In this document: positions 55,955-64,000 of the stretch, one piece after another
Position numbering within the stretch: position 1 is the first letter of the stretch
How the letters are laid out: each line of letters opens with the position of its first letter
From: Agaribacterium sp. ZY112
Lineage (GTDB): Bacteria > Pseudomonadota > Gammaproteobacteria > Pseudomonadales > Cellvibrionaceae
Reading direction: 5' to 3'
Length of the DNA stretch: 64,000 bases
Assembly (NCBI RefSeq): GCF_041346925.1
Contig: NZ_CP166840.1
Location: 744,001-808,000, forward strand
Program-made: the position numbers and the translations under genes
Notes under the pieces: generated by a model
Databases searched by the model: none
What the model was told of the DNA's origin: nothing
What the model saw: only the letters and a program-made list of their open reading frames with translations

Positions 55955-56380
55955 ATGACAAACACACTTAAGTTCGGCACTTTAGACGCCTCCTACCAAG
56001 CCGCCGGCCAGCTTGAAGGTATTATTAAGCTAGTCGATGCCTTTTATGACTATATGGAACGCTTGCCAGAGGCCGCTGAGATTAGGGCCATGCACCGCGA
56101 AGACCTCAGCGATTCACGCAAAAAACTGAGTTACTTTCTCAGTGGTTGGCTCGGAGGCCCCAAACTATATAAAGAGCACTTTGGCGGCATCAGCATCCCG
56201 CAAGTTCACAGCCATTTAAAGGTTGGCGCAGAACAGCGCAACGCTTGGATGCTGTGCATGAAACACGCACTTAAAGACCAAGATTACAGTGACGATTTTA
56301 AAAAATACATGTTTGAGCAACTCAGTGTGCCAGCAGAGCGTATTAGACAGGTCTGTTCACACGCCCAAGACTCAGAGTAA
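55955..56380 (+). CDS. Group II truncated hemoglobin-like globin
   Basis: 141 residues. The chain follows the 2-on-2 globin: ASYQAAGQLEGIIKLVDAFYDYM (helices A-B), LSGWLGGPKLYKEHFG (E helix), and the proximal-His region VHSHLKVGAEQRNAWMLCMKHAL, where the second His aligns with the heme ligand of trHbO. Likely roles are oxygen or NO chemistry. It precedes rlmI, but a -10 box after the stop suggests rlmI also has its own promoter. Confidence 0.88.
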   Translation: MTNTLKFGTLDASYQAAGQLEGIIKLVDAFYDYMERLPEAAEIRAMHREDLSDSRKKLSYFLSGWLGGPKLYKEHFGGISIPQVHSHLKVGAEQRNAWMLCMKHALKDQDYSDDFKKYMFEQLSVPAERIRQVCSHAQDSE

Positions 56381-56401
56381 TTGCTCTGCTGCCTATGGCC
56401 T

Positions 56402-56412
56402 TGCGCTATAAT
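56402..56412 (+). promoter_or_regulatory. rlmI promoter -10 box
   Basis: TATAAT at 56407-56412 is a perfect sigma70 -10, 43 bp before the rlmI ATG. The -35 is poor (TTGCTC at 56381-56386, 20-bp spacer). An in-frame start at 56395 lies upstream of this box and is unlikely to be used. Confidence 0.5.
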
Positions 56413-56454
56413 GCGCCCACTTTGCCAGCTCCAACCTTTATAGCGAGTACAACC

Positions 56455-57642
56455 ATGCTGCCTACGCTCTACCTTAAGAAAAATGCCGACAAACGCCTGC
56501 GCCAAGGCCACCTGTGGATTTACTCCAACGAAGTAGATACCAAACGCAGCCCGCTAACGGGTTTTGAAACAGGCAGCTTAGTGATCGTCGAGAACGATAA
56601 GGGCCGCGCACTCGGTATTGCGACACTCAACCCTAAAGTCTTGATGTGTGGCCGTTTAATTACTCGCAACACCAAAGCCAATATCAATCGTAAATTCTTT
56701 ATGAAACGCATTAAACAAGCGCTTGAATTGCGAGAGATGTACTTTGAAAAACCCTACTATCGCCTTGTATACGGCGATTCAGACTTTATGCCTGGCATTG
56801 TTTGTGACCGTTTTGGCTCAGACCTAGTTGTACAACTAACAACCGCAGGCATGGAAAACTTCAAACAAGAAATCCTCGAAGCCTTTGATGATGCTATTGA
56901 ACCAACAGGCATGATCTTAGCAAACGATCACAGCGCTCGAGTGCTTGAAGAACTACCTAGCTATAGCGAACGTTTTGGCGACGTAGGAGATGAATTTATT
57001 CTCGAAGAAAACGGCGTTAAGTTTGCTATTCCCAGCGAAGGTGGGCAAAAAACCGGCTGGTTCTATGATCACCGCTTGAATAGAGCTCAGTTGCAAAAAA
57101 TGTCAAAAGACAAAACGGTACTCGATGTTTTCTCTTATGTCGGTGGTTGGGGCGTACAAGCGGCCGCCGCTGGCGCTAAAGAAGTCAGCTTTATTGATGC
57201 TTCCGAGCAAGCCCTGTCTTGGGTAGAGCGTGCCTATGAGCTAAACCAATTAAAACAAAAACCCGAGTGTTTACACGGCAAAGCGGTTGAGCAATTAAAA
57301 GCCTTAATTGAACAAGGACGAAAATTTGATGTCGTAGTGCTGGATCCACCTGCGTTTATTAAGCGCAAAAAGGATCAAAAGAACGGTGCCGCTGCGTATA
57401 GGCACATTAATGAACTGGCTATGCGTTTGGTTGAAGCTGGCGGAATTTTAGTAAGTGCTTCGTGCTCCATGCACTTAGCAGATGATAGCCTCGGCGACAT
57501 AGTTCGCAGTGCTGCTGCACACTTGGACCGCGACGTACAACAAATATTTAAAGGCAGCCAAGCACCGGATCACCCCGTACACCCGAGCATTGTTGAAACC
57601 CAATACCTCAAGGCTTTATTTTATCGTTTAAGCCGCAGGTAA
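56455..57642 (+). CDS. rlmI: 23S rRNA (cytosine(1962)-C(5))-methyltransferase
   Basis: 395 residues from the ATG at 56455. PUA domain at the N-terminus (RLRQGHLWIYSNEVD ... GSLVIVENDKGRALGIATLN), then a central EEHEE-like part (YGDSDFMPGIVCDRFG). The Rossmann methyltransferase has SAM motif VLDVFSYVGGWGVQAA, catalytic motif LDPPAFIKRKK and SASCSMHL. The match to RlmI/YccW is over the full length. Longer in-frame starts upstream include the -10 box and lack family similarity. Confidence 0.93.
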   Translation: MLPTLYLKKNADKRLRQGHLWIYSNEVDTKRSPLTGFETGSLVIVENDKGRALGIATLNPKVLMCGRLITRNTKANINRKFFMKRIKQALELREMYFEKPYYRLVYGDSDFMPGIVCDRFGSDLVVQLTTAGMENFKQEILEAFDDAIEPTGMILANDHSARVLEELPSYSERFGDVGDEFILEENGVKFAIPSEGGQKTGWFYDHRLNRAQLQKMSKDKTVLDVFSYVGGWGVQAAAAGAKEVSFIDASEQALSWVERAYELNQLKQKPECLHGKAVEQLKALIEQGRKFDVVVLDPPAFIKRKKDQKNGAAAYRHINELAMRLVEAGGILVSASCSMHLADDSLGDIVRSAAAHLDRDVQQIFKGSQAPDHPVHPSIVETQYLKALFYRLSRR

Positions 57643-57697
57643 AAATGTCACAAAATGGACTTAGAGTAAAAAACTAAGCCCAACAAGGAGAGACAAA

Positions 57698-58399
57698 ATG
57701 AGATTAGCCGGACTTTTTTTAGTTTTATTGTGTAGTAGCCAAGTATTCGCTTTTGATTCGGACGACCGCTTTATTCAAGTTAGTGGCGAAGCAAGTAAGT
57801 CAGTTAGCCCCGACCAAATGCATTGGAATATTTCCATTAGCAACGAAGGTGTCGACTTACAAAGTGTTGCCAAACAACACAGTCAAATTAGCAAACAGAC
57901 CTTAAGCAGCTTAAAAGATATTCTGGCTAACGACAGTAAACTACAAAGCCAAAATATGAATCTTCGCCAGCGTACTCAGTGGAAAAACGGCAAGAACATC
58001 AACACAGGCTTTATTGCTAGCAGCCGTATTTCATTCACATTAAATGATGTTGAACTTTACCAACAACTTTGGTCAAGCCTTGCTGGTATCAAAGGCGTGC
58101 AAATTAATAACGTTAGTTATGACGTAAGTAATCGGGAAGCCTTAGAGCAAGAAGTTCAACTAACTGCGCTCACCAACGCCAAAGCAAAAGCAGAACGCAT
58201 GGCTGCAGCCTTAGGTCAGAAAATTGGTAAACCTCTCTCGATCAGCGAAGCCGGTCAAGCAGGTCCTATGCCTCTTATGAAGACCCGCGCGATGTCAGCC
58301 GCTGTTGAAAGTGAGGAGTTAGTTTCTGGACAGAAGAGTATAGAGCTTGGTGAAATCAAAATACGCGGACACGTTGCGGTAAGTTTTGAGTTGAAGTAA
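57698..58399 (+). CDS. SIMPL domain (YggE/DUF541 family) periplasmic protein
   Basis: 233 residues with a signal peptide (MRLAGLFLVLLCSSQVFA). The SIMPL domain runs from IQVSGEASKSVSPDQMHWNI to the end, with the typical RISFTLNDVELYQQLWSSLAGIKGV and ALTNAKAKAERMAAALGQKIGKP. E. coli YggE is linked to oxidative-stress tolerance; mechanism unknown. AAGGAG before the ATG. Ends at a hairpin shared with the convergent gene. Confidence 0.88.
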   Translation: MRLAGLFLVLLCSSQVFAFDSDDRFIQVSGEASKSVSPDQMHWNISISNEGVDLQSVAKQHSQISKQTLSSLKDILANDSKLQSQNMNLRQRTQWKNGKNINTGFIASSRISFTLNDVELYQQLWSSLAGIKGVQINNVSYDVSNREALEQEVQLTALTNAKAKAERMAAALGQKIGKPLSISEAGQAGPMPLMKTRAMSAAVESEELVSGQKSIELGEIKIRGHVAVSFELK

Positions 58400-58406
58400 A
58401 TCCGAT

Positions 58407-58428
58407 GGGGCAAGGCAAGCTTTGCCCC
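58407..58428. terminator. Hairpin between convergent SIMPL and methyltransferase genes
   Basis: GGGGCAA (58407-58413) and TTGCCCC (58422-58428), with an 8-nt loop, lying between two stop codons 40 bp apart. No long T-tract. Confidence 0.55.
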
Positions 58429-58439
58429 TAGTTTATAGG

Positions 58440-59771
58440 CTACTGTCTCATTTTAAAAAACTGAACCAACATCTGCTTCATTTCTTGCGCATCTACCGAA
58501 TCTTTTTTAGCCGCATAACGCGCTATATCTTGAATACTTCGTTTGCCATCAACTTGTTTATACAAATTTGCCAAAAACTCACTGGTAGCAGATTCACGTA
58601 ATATCACATCACTGACAGGAACCGGCACAGTAGTATCGATTAGCCAAGTTGGCATGGTACTTAACTCTGGCTCTGCATCTACGTGCTGACGTTTAACCGC
58701 TTGCCAAGACCATACTGTTTCCATTCGATAGCCCGCACTATAAGGCGACTTAAGATAAGGCATCTCTGTTTTTTTCAGCTCTTCTAGCTCAAAACCCGCT
58801 TTTGCTGCAAGCTCTACTAACTCATCACTTGAATAACATAGGCTATCTCTATTCTGGTTAAATACTAATGAGCCCATATTTAACCAAGCCCCCCCTATGG
58901 GTAAATATTGATTTAACTGAGATAAAAACTTAGAGAACTCATAAGGCTGGATATCAATAATCCACGGCGTTAGCACAGTATCAAAACTGTGTTTTTTAAA
59001 GCTGGGTTTTGCCGCATCAGAAAAGCAAAGATGAAAACCTTCAGGAACATTCGTTAAGGCTTGCATCTGGTGTTTGATAGCGTAGTAATCCGTAATTTTT
59101 GGATGCAGTGGGAATTCGGTAAAGAAGAACGATTCACCACGTAACATTTTATTTAAAGCAAGTAAAAACATCGGATTAATATCACAAGCCACGGTAAGGT
59201 CAGCATCCAAGTGCTTATGTACATCTAAAGCTAAACGCCCTGCACCGGATCCTAAAACACATAATTTACCGAGTTTAGCTGGCGCTACTTTTTTTATTAA
59301 CTCTAAACTCTGTTGATTTTCTTCTTCGCCCCACTGCCAGTCTCTATAAATATTGGCTTCATAGCTAAGTAGGTTCTGCGTCGTTGGCGCTATGTCTCGT
59401 AGAGCGCTGTAGGTTTCTGACGAAGCGACTTTCGCCCGCGTTAAGGGTTCTAATAACGTTGTGACTTCAAGTAAAAAATCTTTTTTAGCTTGTAACAAGC
59501 TTTCGACACGAGAGTAAAAAACAGCGCTGGCATCTTCACTATCTCGTTCAAGCAAAGCAATTTCTTGCAATAAAGTTTGTTGAAAGTGGTTGAGCTTAGC
59601 CCCCCAATCCAAAAGTGAATTACGTGGATGGGCAATAAGCCAAGGAATGCCATCGATCAGCGGGTAGCTGTGCTGGCCATCTTCACTAACAAGCTGATCC
59701 TCAACTTGCTTTAGAGCGTGGCCTGTTTGTGGGCAGGCCAATATAGCGGCCAAAGCTGGACTCAGAGTCAT
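58440..59771 (-). CDS. Trm112-like domain fused to a methyltransferase and a C-terminal PqqD-like segment
   Basis: 443 residues. Residues 1-50 resemble the Trm112/UPF0434 zinc-ribbon (ILACPQTGHALKQVED...YPLIDGIPWLI), but only one of its four cysteines remains. A class I methyltransferase fold follows in the middle (LCVLGSGAGRLALDVHKHL, then ACDINPMFLLALNKM), with a style like N2227/carnosine N-methyltransferases. The last 70 residues (VILRESATSEFLANLYKQVDGKRSIQDIARYA) look like a small winged helix of the PqqD type. Domain calls are by eye. Substrate unknown. Confidence 0.6.
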   Translation of the reverse strand: MTLSPALAAILACPQTGHALKQVEDQLVSEDGQHSYPLIDGIPWLIAHPRNSLLDWGAKLNHFQQTLLQEIALLERDSEDASAVFYSRVESLLQAKKDFLLEVTTLLEPLTRAKVASSETYSALRDIAPTTQNLLSYEANIYRDWQWGEEENQQSLELIKKVAPAKLGKLCVLGSGAGRLALDVHKHLDADLTVACDINPMFLLALNKMLRGESFFFTEFPLHPKITDYYAIKHQMQALTNVPEGFHLCFSDAAKPSFKKHSFDTVLTPWIIDIQPYEFSKFLSQLNQYLPIGGAWLNMGSLVFNQNRDSLCYSSDELVELAAKAGFELEELKKTEMPYLKSPYSAGYRMETVWSWQAVKRQHVDAEPELSTMPTWLIDTTVPVPVSDVILRESATSEFLANLYKQVDGKRSIQDIARYAAKKDSVDAQEMKQMLVQFFKMRQ

Positions 59772-59878
59772 AAGCTTATCCTTAAGAATTTATGTTCTTA
59801 GTTTAGCTGGATTCTGAGTGTTAAGAGAGTACTCAGGCAAGAAGGAGGCGGCCAAAACCAGCTCACCCCCTCGTTTTG

Positions 59879-61534
59879 TTAACTGTTCGTTAAACCACCG
59901 TCGACGATTGGTTCAAACGCCACGTAATTATCGAGAATTGCTTGCGAAGAGCCCAAACCTTGAGTCAAACCCTCCGTATCAAAGTTAGTGGCAAAATCCC
60001 CCGTCTCCCCATGCAGAGCCATGTAATTCAGAATCACAGTTTGCACAAGCTGATCGACATTATTTGCTGCAGGGCTACTAGCCGTTTCAACATCCCCACT
60101 GGCCCGCATATACCCAATCTGCTGATGGCGCGCCTGCTCGTCCATAGAGGCACCCAATAACTGAGCACGACCGCCAGGGTTATACACCAAGAAAAATGAT
60201 GCCGCCGTTTGCTGATTATCTGATGTCCACATCCCTTTGCCGCGACCAAGCTCGGTATCTTCAGTTGCACCATTAGAAGATAAGGAGCCATCGGAGCTAA
60301 CATAGAGCATCAAGGGCCGGCCTTTACGCGCTGCATATTCCAAACACGCGCCCATACAGCGGCCAGCACGTAAATCACGAACCTCACCGGTTGAACGACC
60401 GCCGCCATGATAGTCATAACCGCCCATAGCAATAGTGCCCGCCCCCGCATACGGATAACCATTAGCAGGGCTGTCTAAGACCAATTTCATAACTGAAGCA
60501 GTTTTAGAGAACTCTCTATCATCCATTTCGGCACTAGTAAAAATACCGCCGGGACCAACAATATCGGTGTCTTGGAAAACATCTAATACACTGATATTTG
60601 GAAATTGATCGGCAAGGCTTGCGTTTTCAACATAGGTACAAGCGAGCTTTTCACGCACTTCGTTATCGTTGCTCAGGCCGGTTGATACACTGTCGGTTTT
60701 TGCTTTCGATAAGCGCGCCACACTTTCCATGACATTAACCACTTCTTGTGGGCTTAATGAACCAAAATCACCCACGCTCACCAAACCAGTTACATCACTA
60801 GGCCTATCAATTTTACTAGGCCTCAGATCCGCCTGAATGTACTGGGCCGGTGCCATTGAGTTACCGCCGCTCTCACTGTTACGTGAACCAATAGTTGATA
60901 GCAGGCTGCCTTTGGCACCGCCCACACGGGCAATACCATAAAGTGGGTTGTGGGGGTTATTGCCCGTATCGTTTTCTGAACGGGCAGGTATCACGGCGCC
61001 ATTAATATTAGCCCGTGTCGTTAAGGATGTGCGCTCTAATATGCCACGTAAAAAGGCTGAGTCAGAGTGAAAAGCCAAGCCTAAAGAGGTATCTGTGTGA
61101 TCGCCATTTGAAGTACCTGTTTCACTGCTGCCAGCCCCATTGGCTTCCGCCGCACCGGGAACCATGTCGCCGGGCAGGCCTTGCTTGCTATAGCCTCCAC
61201 TGCTTAGGAAGTCCATTTGACCACCCGCACCGCCAACAAGCACATTGGAACCCGCCATATTGGCGCCACCGGCCAAATCAATATGAATAAAAGGAATCTT
61301 GCGCGAAGAGCCGCCATCCAATTCACATTCAGTTAAACGAGTCAGCATATCTGGGCTTAAAGCTGCCATAGCTTGTGGTGAGGCCAGTATAGAACCGAGC
61401 ACACCCGTCGTCGCTACCGTTCCCACTCCTGCAGTAAAACCTTGAGCTAAAAACTCACGACGTGTTTTAGGCCTTGCATGGCCGCTCTGGTAGAGCGGCT
61501 GGTCGGGCGCAACATAGAGATTTTTCTTAGTCAT
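59879..61534 (-). CDS. Tat-exported DUF1501-like protein
   Basis: 551 residues. The N-terminus has a twin-arginine motif, KTRREFLAQGF, followed by a hydrophobic Ala-containing stretch ending near AMAAL, so it is probably exported folded by the Tat system. The body has IPFIHIDLAGGANMAGSNVL, PHNPLYG, and GGYDYHGGGRSTGEVRDL, in the order seen in DUF1501 proteins (sulfatase-like fold), then LYVSSDGSLSSNG. It lies 27 bp downstream of the LamG/CxxCH lipoprotein gene. DUF1501 proteins are often paired with cytochrome-domain partners; the substrate is not known. Confidence 0.65.
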   Translation of the reverse strand: MTKKNLYVAPDQPLYQSGHARPKTRREFLAQGFTAGVGTVATTGVLGSILASPQAMAALSPDMLTRLTECELDGGSSRKIPFIHIDLAGGANMAGSNVLVGGAGGQMDFLSSGGYSKQGLPGDMVPGAAEANGAGSSETGTSNGDHTDTSLGLAFHSDSAFLRGILERTSLTTRANINGAVIPARSENDTGNNPHNPLYGIARVGGAKGSLLSTIGSRNSESGGNSMAPAQYIQADLRPSKIDRPSDVTGLVSVGDFGSLSPQEVVNVMESVARLSKAKTDSVSTGLSNDNEVREKLACTYVENASLADQFPNISVLDVFQDTDIVGPGGIFTSAEMDDREFSKTASVMKLVLDSPANGYPYAGAGTIAMGGYDYHGGGRSTGEVRDLRAGRCMGACLEYAARKGRPLMLYVSSDGSLSSNGATEDTELGRGKGMWTSDNQQTAASFFLVYNPGGRAQLLGASMDEQARHQQIGYMRASGDVETASSPAANNVDQLVQTVILNYMALHGETGDFATNFDTEGLTQGLGSSQAILDNYVAFEPIVDGGLTNS

Positions 61535-61561
61535 TACATATTACCTTTTAATTGCGCCTGC

Positions 61562-64000
61562 TTATTGCACCAACATCAACGCTGACCCCAGAGCTGCCGA
61601 GCAGCTTGCGATCACCGTGGTTTGGGTATTGCCGTTGCCAGCCATGTTATCGATTAGATTGTTAAGCTCCATTTCTACATCAGCTGGATCTGGCTGAGTA
61701 GCCAGACTTACCGTTAAACCATCGTAATCAAGCTCATCGCTTATCAAGGCCTTCATTAAGGAACCAACAATAATTTCTCGACCAGCAGCATTAAAGGCCG
61801 CAGCATAGCTTGCACCAAAATCAAAACCAGGCCAAAACTGAGAGCGCAAACTATTGTCTTGTACCAGCGCCGTACAATAGGCCACCGAAAGCTGCATCAC
61901 ACCACTTTGATGAGAGGCTAAAAACGCTTGTGGGTTAGCATCAACAGGCATTTGTTGACGCACAGCATCAAACACACTCTTAACACTGACTTCATCCGTT
62001 GCCACTCCTGTCATCTGGCTTAAGTTCAGATTAACTTCATCAAAAGTACGTACACCAATTTCACTTTGCTCTTCAACAGCCGCAAGAGGAACTCGCTCAG
62101 GTACAGGTTCAGCGGGGCGCGCATAAGAACGGCCGGCAATGCTGTCAAAACTTAAGAAAAACTGATCTATATCTGCCCCCTGCTCTAGAGGGATCAAAGC
62201 CCCTAGACGGCCTAAAGAGGTGCCTGCTGCAGAACTGTAGTTCTCTGAATTAATAGTGATATCTAAATTTGCATAGGCCTGACCTGTAGCGACTTCACGC
62301 CCATTCAAACCAAGGCGTAAGCCTTGAATACGTAAATCGTCAGGCACAGTGCTGTTATCCAAGCTGATAAAGAATGGCTCAGTAAACAGGTAGCCGTAAT
62401 TATCATATTGCTGCACTTCGAAAACGATGTAGGCTTCAGGCACATCAATGAGGTGACTTAAGCCAAAGAGTAAAAAGAACTTTTCACCTACACCTGCTTC
62501 AAAGTTTTCAGTAATGTCTTCAACACTTAATTTGCGATTATGGATGGCGAGCAAACGCATCGTCCCCATCCACAACTCGGCATTGTCGACCTCATTACCA
62601 ACAGCCAGCGCATAAGTTGGGTCCCAATCGGCTAAGTTGCCAACTTGCTCTGTGTCTTCAGCAACGAGTTCACCATTCACAAAAATACTCTGCCCATTAA
62701 TTGGGTCGAAATTGACCACTACGTGCTGCAAAGTTGCCTGCAAAACTTCGTCTTCAGAAGGAGTGCTTAACTGGTCACCACCAGCGCCTTCGGCCTCACT
62801 GTGACGCACAAGAAAATCATAATCATAAGTCGTTTGGCCAAGGGTAAAGTTACGATCATCAGGTCCGCCGCTATAAGTCACAATTCGAGCAGGGCCATCT
62901 TGAGCTACATTGTCAGGAATAAGCCAAGCTTCGACTGAAAATTCGCCTGTACTACTTATAAGGTCATACAATTTAGAGGAGGTACTTGTTGCACCTTGGG
63001 CCTTGCCATCATTAATACGCACCCCCCAGGAACCAACCCACTCATAGTCACCACTTAAGTTGAGATCTAAAGCAGGCTCCACCCCTGAAGTATCAAAAGC
63101 AATAGCACCTTCACCAGTTTTAAATTCATAAAGCGCAATCGCTGCACTTTCAACACGACCACCAGAACTTGCTACTATGCCATCGGGTAAACTTAAAGCG
63201 CGACTCACAACAAGAGCAGGGTCAACCTCTGTGGTTGGAATCCCGTCAGCAAGAGCCTGAATAGCCTCTTCCATCGTGCTCGCATTAGCCGCACAGTTAC
63301 TCCAGCAATTATGTGAATCAAAACCTAAACGGTTAACTAAACGGCTAGACGCTGGGTTATCGAGTTTCATACGGCTTTTAGCCGCTTGATAAGCAACATC
63401 AATATCGGCACTGGCTAAATACGGCTGCTGCTTAGTCGCACTGTCTTCGCTATGACAGTCAACACAATAACTTGTCAATACCGGATAAACAGTGGTCGAA
63501 AACAACGCTGAATCGAGAGGAAAGTTCTTAGACTGACCTATTTCAATTTCAGGGGGTGCTACCAACACAACCGCATTGGGTTCCGCCCCGGAAGCTGAAG
63601 CCCAATTTTCAATGTAATTAGTAATAATGTCTGCACAAACATTTGGCTCGCCACTCCAGCAATTGTGGCCACTCTGAACCTTGGTCACCAAGCGTGATAA
63701 CGGCGGCGCACCCAAGTCAACTAACTTGTTGGCTTCCGCGTAAGCGAGGTTAATATCATCAGTGCGAACAAACATGGGGCTTTGCTCACCTTCAATATGG
63801 CATGCGCCACATCGATCACTGGTAGCTAAGTTATCCCATACATTGATTTTAAAATTCTGCACATCATCCGTGCTCGGAGCAGGCCCTTTATAAACCAAAC
63901 CCGAGTTGCGCCCATCATCTGCGCCTTGCGCATTAGCCTGAACCCCTTCACCACTGCCACTACTACAAGCAGCGACGGTAGCCAATAAAGACAGCGAAGC
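61562..64000 (-). CDS. LamG-domain lipoprotein with two CxxCH heme motifs (partial, N-terminus outside window)
   Basis: At least 812 residues. The frame is open to the right edge, where the visible start is LLATVAACSS, a lipobox, so only the first part of the signal peptide is missing. CGACH (residue about 60) and CVDCH (about 175) are c-type heme motifs, each in a repeat that ends with NCWS. A LamG/concanavalin-like domain follows at about 285-495 (SSTGEFSVEAWLIPDN; HVVVNFDPINGQSIFVNGELV). The rest (500-800) is unassigned beta-rich and helical sequence. It is probably an outer-membrane or periplasm-anchored electron carrier or sugar-binding protein, made with the Tat protein downstream. Confidence 0.75.
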   Translation of the reverse strand, partial: ASLSLLATVAACSSGSGEGVQANAQGADDGRNSGLVYKGPAPSTDDVQNFKINVWDNLATSDRCGACHIEGEQSPMFVRTDDINLAYAEANKLVDLGAPPLSRLVTKVQSGHNCWSGEPNVCADIITNYIENWASASGAEPNAVVLVAPPEIEIGQSKNFPLDSALFSTTVYPVLTSYCVDCHSEDSATKQQPYLASADIDVAYQAAKSRMKLDNPASSRLVNRLGFDSHNCWSNCAANASTMEEAIQALADGIPTTEVDPALVVSRALSLPDGIVASSGGRVESAAIALYEFKTGEGAIAFDTSGVEPALDLNLSGDYEWVGSWGVRINDGKAQGATSTSSKLYDLISSTGEFSVEAWLIPDNVAQDGPARIVTYSGGPDDRNFTLGQTTYDYDFLVRHSEAEGAGGDQLSTPSEDEVLQATLQHVVVNFDPINGQSIFVNGELVAEDTEQVGNLADWDPTYALAVGNEVDNAELWMGTMRLLAIHNRKLSVEDITENFEAGVGEKFFLLFGLSHLIDVPEAYIVFEVQQYDNYGYLFTEPFFISLDNSTVPDDLRIQGLRLGLNGREVATGQAYANLDITINSENYSSAAGTSLGRLGALIPLEQGADIDQFFLSFDSIAGRSYARPAEPVPERVPLAAVEEQSEIGVRTFDEVNLNLSQMTGVATDEVSVKSVFDAVRQQMPVDANPQAFLASHQSGVMQLSVAYCTALVQDNSLRSQFWPGFDFGASYAAAFNAAGREIIVGSLMKALISDELDYDGLTVSLATQPDPADVEMELNNLIDNMAGNGNTQTTVIASCSAALGSALMLVQ

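Overview
The window reads as chromosomal DNA from a marine, polysaccharide-using gammaproteobacterium, probably in or near Cellvibrionales. This is an inference from gene content and protein similarity judged by eye: glnA/ntrBC arrangement, YibL, SahR-like metK cluster, GH3 with PA14, a stand-alone ExoP-C-like domain, and a Tat/LamG pair. Coding density is high. No tRNA, rRNA, CRISPR array or intact mobile element was seen. Both edges cut genes: thiI on the left and a LamG/CxxCH lipoprotein on the right.

Layout. 1-6.8 kb holds nitrogen control: glnA, then a SelW-like gene and a DUF4124 gene, then ntrB-ntrC. ntrBC has its own sigma54-like promoter and an upstream NtrC box, whereas glnA shows only a sigma70-like promoter. 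6.9-11.4 kb holds a phospholipase D lipoprotein, a TetR regulator behind an RNA-methylase-like gene, and an MBL-fold hydrolase. 11.5-18.6 kb is a carbohydrate section: a GH43/GH117-like propeller protein, a GH3-PA14 enzyme with a LacI-type operator, and an ExoP-C-like protein. dinB with a perfect LexA box lies inside it. 18.7-22 kb has small genes and amtB without an adjacent glnK. 22.3-25 kb carries two tandem pgk genes about 85% identical in protein. 25.3-30.3 kb is accessory: an SDR, a binding protein, a Sel1/TonB-C protein and a frame-broken REP-associated tyrosine transposase.

30.4-39.8 kb is one gene for a 3083-residue secreted protein (cadherin-like repeats, SpvB, FG-GAP/VCBS, TcdB-middle, Rhs core). 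Its 252-residue variable tail is followed, with stop/start overlap, by a 75-residue two-helix membrane protein. The pair has the layout of a polymorphic toxin and its immunity protein.

40.3-48.9 kb is housekeeping: yibL, tkt, then a divergent SAM-cycle cluster (ArsR-methyltransferase fusion, metK, ahcY, metF, rsmE). A perfect 26-bp palindrome lies over the fusion gene's predicted -35, and the predicted transcript would be almost leaderless. The gaps metK-ahcY and ahcY-metF hold three copies of one hairpin repeat. Each copy has a shared core but private inverted arms. 49-64 kb holds a CadC-like regulator, a PEBP lipoprotein, a frameshifted TraB/GumN gene, a transglutaminase-like gene with tex, a truncated globin, rlmI, a SIMPL protein, an unusual Trm112-like/methyltransferase protein, and a Tat-exported DUF1501-like protein with the LamG/CxxCH lipoprotein.

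The items most worth a second look are the hairpin repeat family with copy-specific arms, the Rhs/TcB-like protein with its candidate immunity gene, the palindrome-controlled SAM-cycle operon, and the tandem pgk pair.
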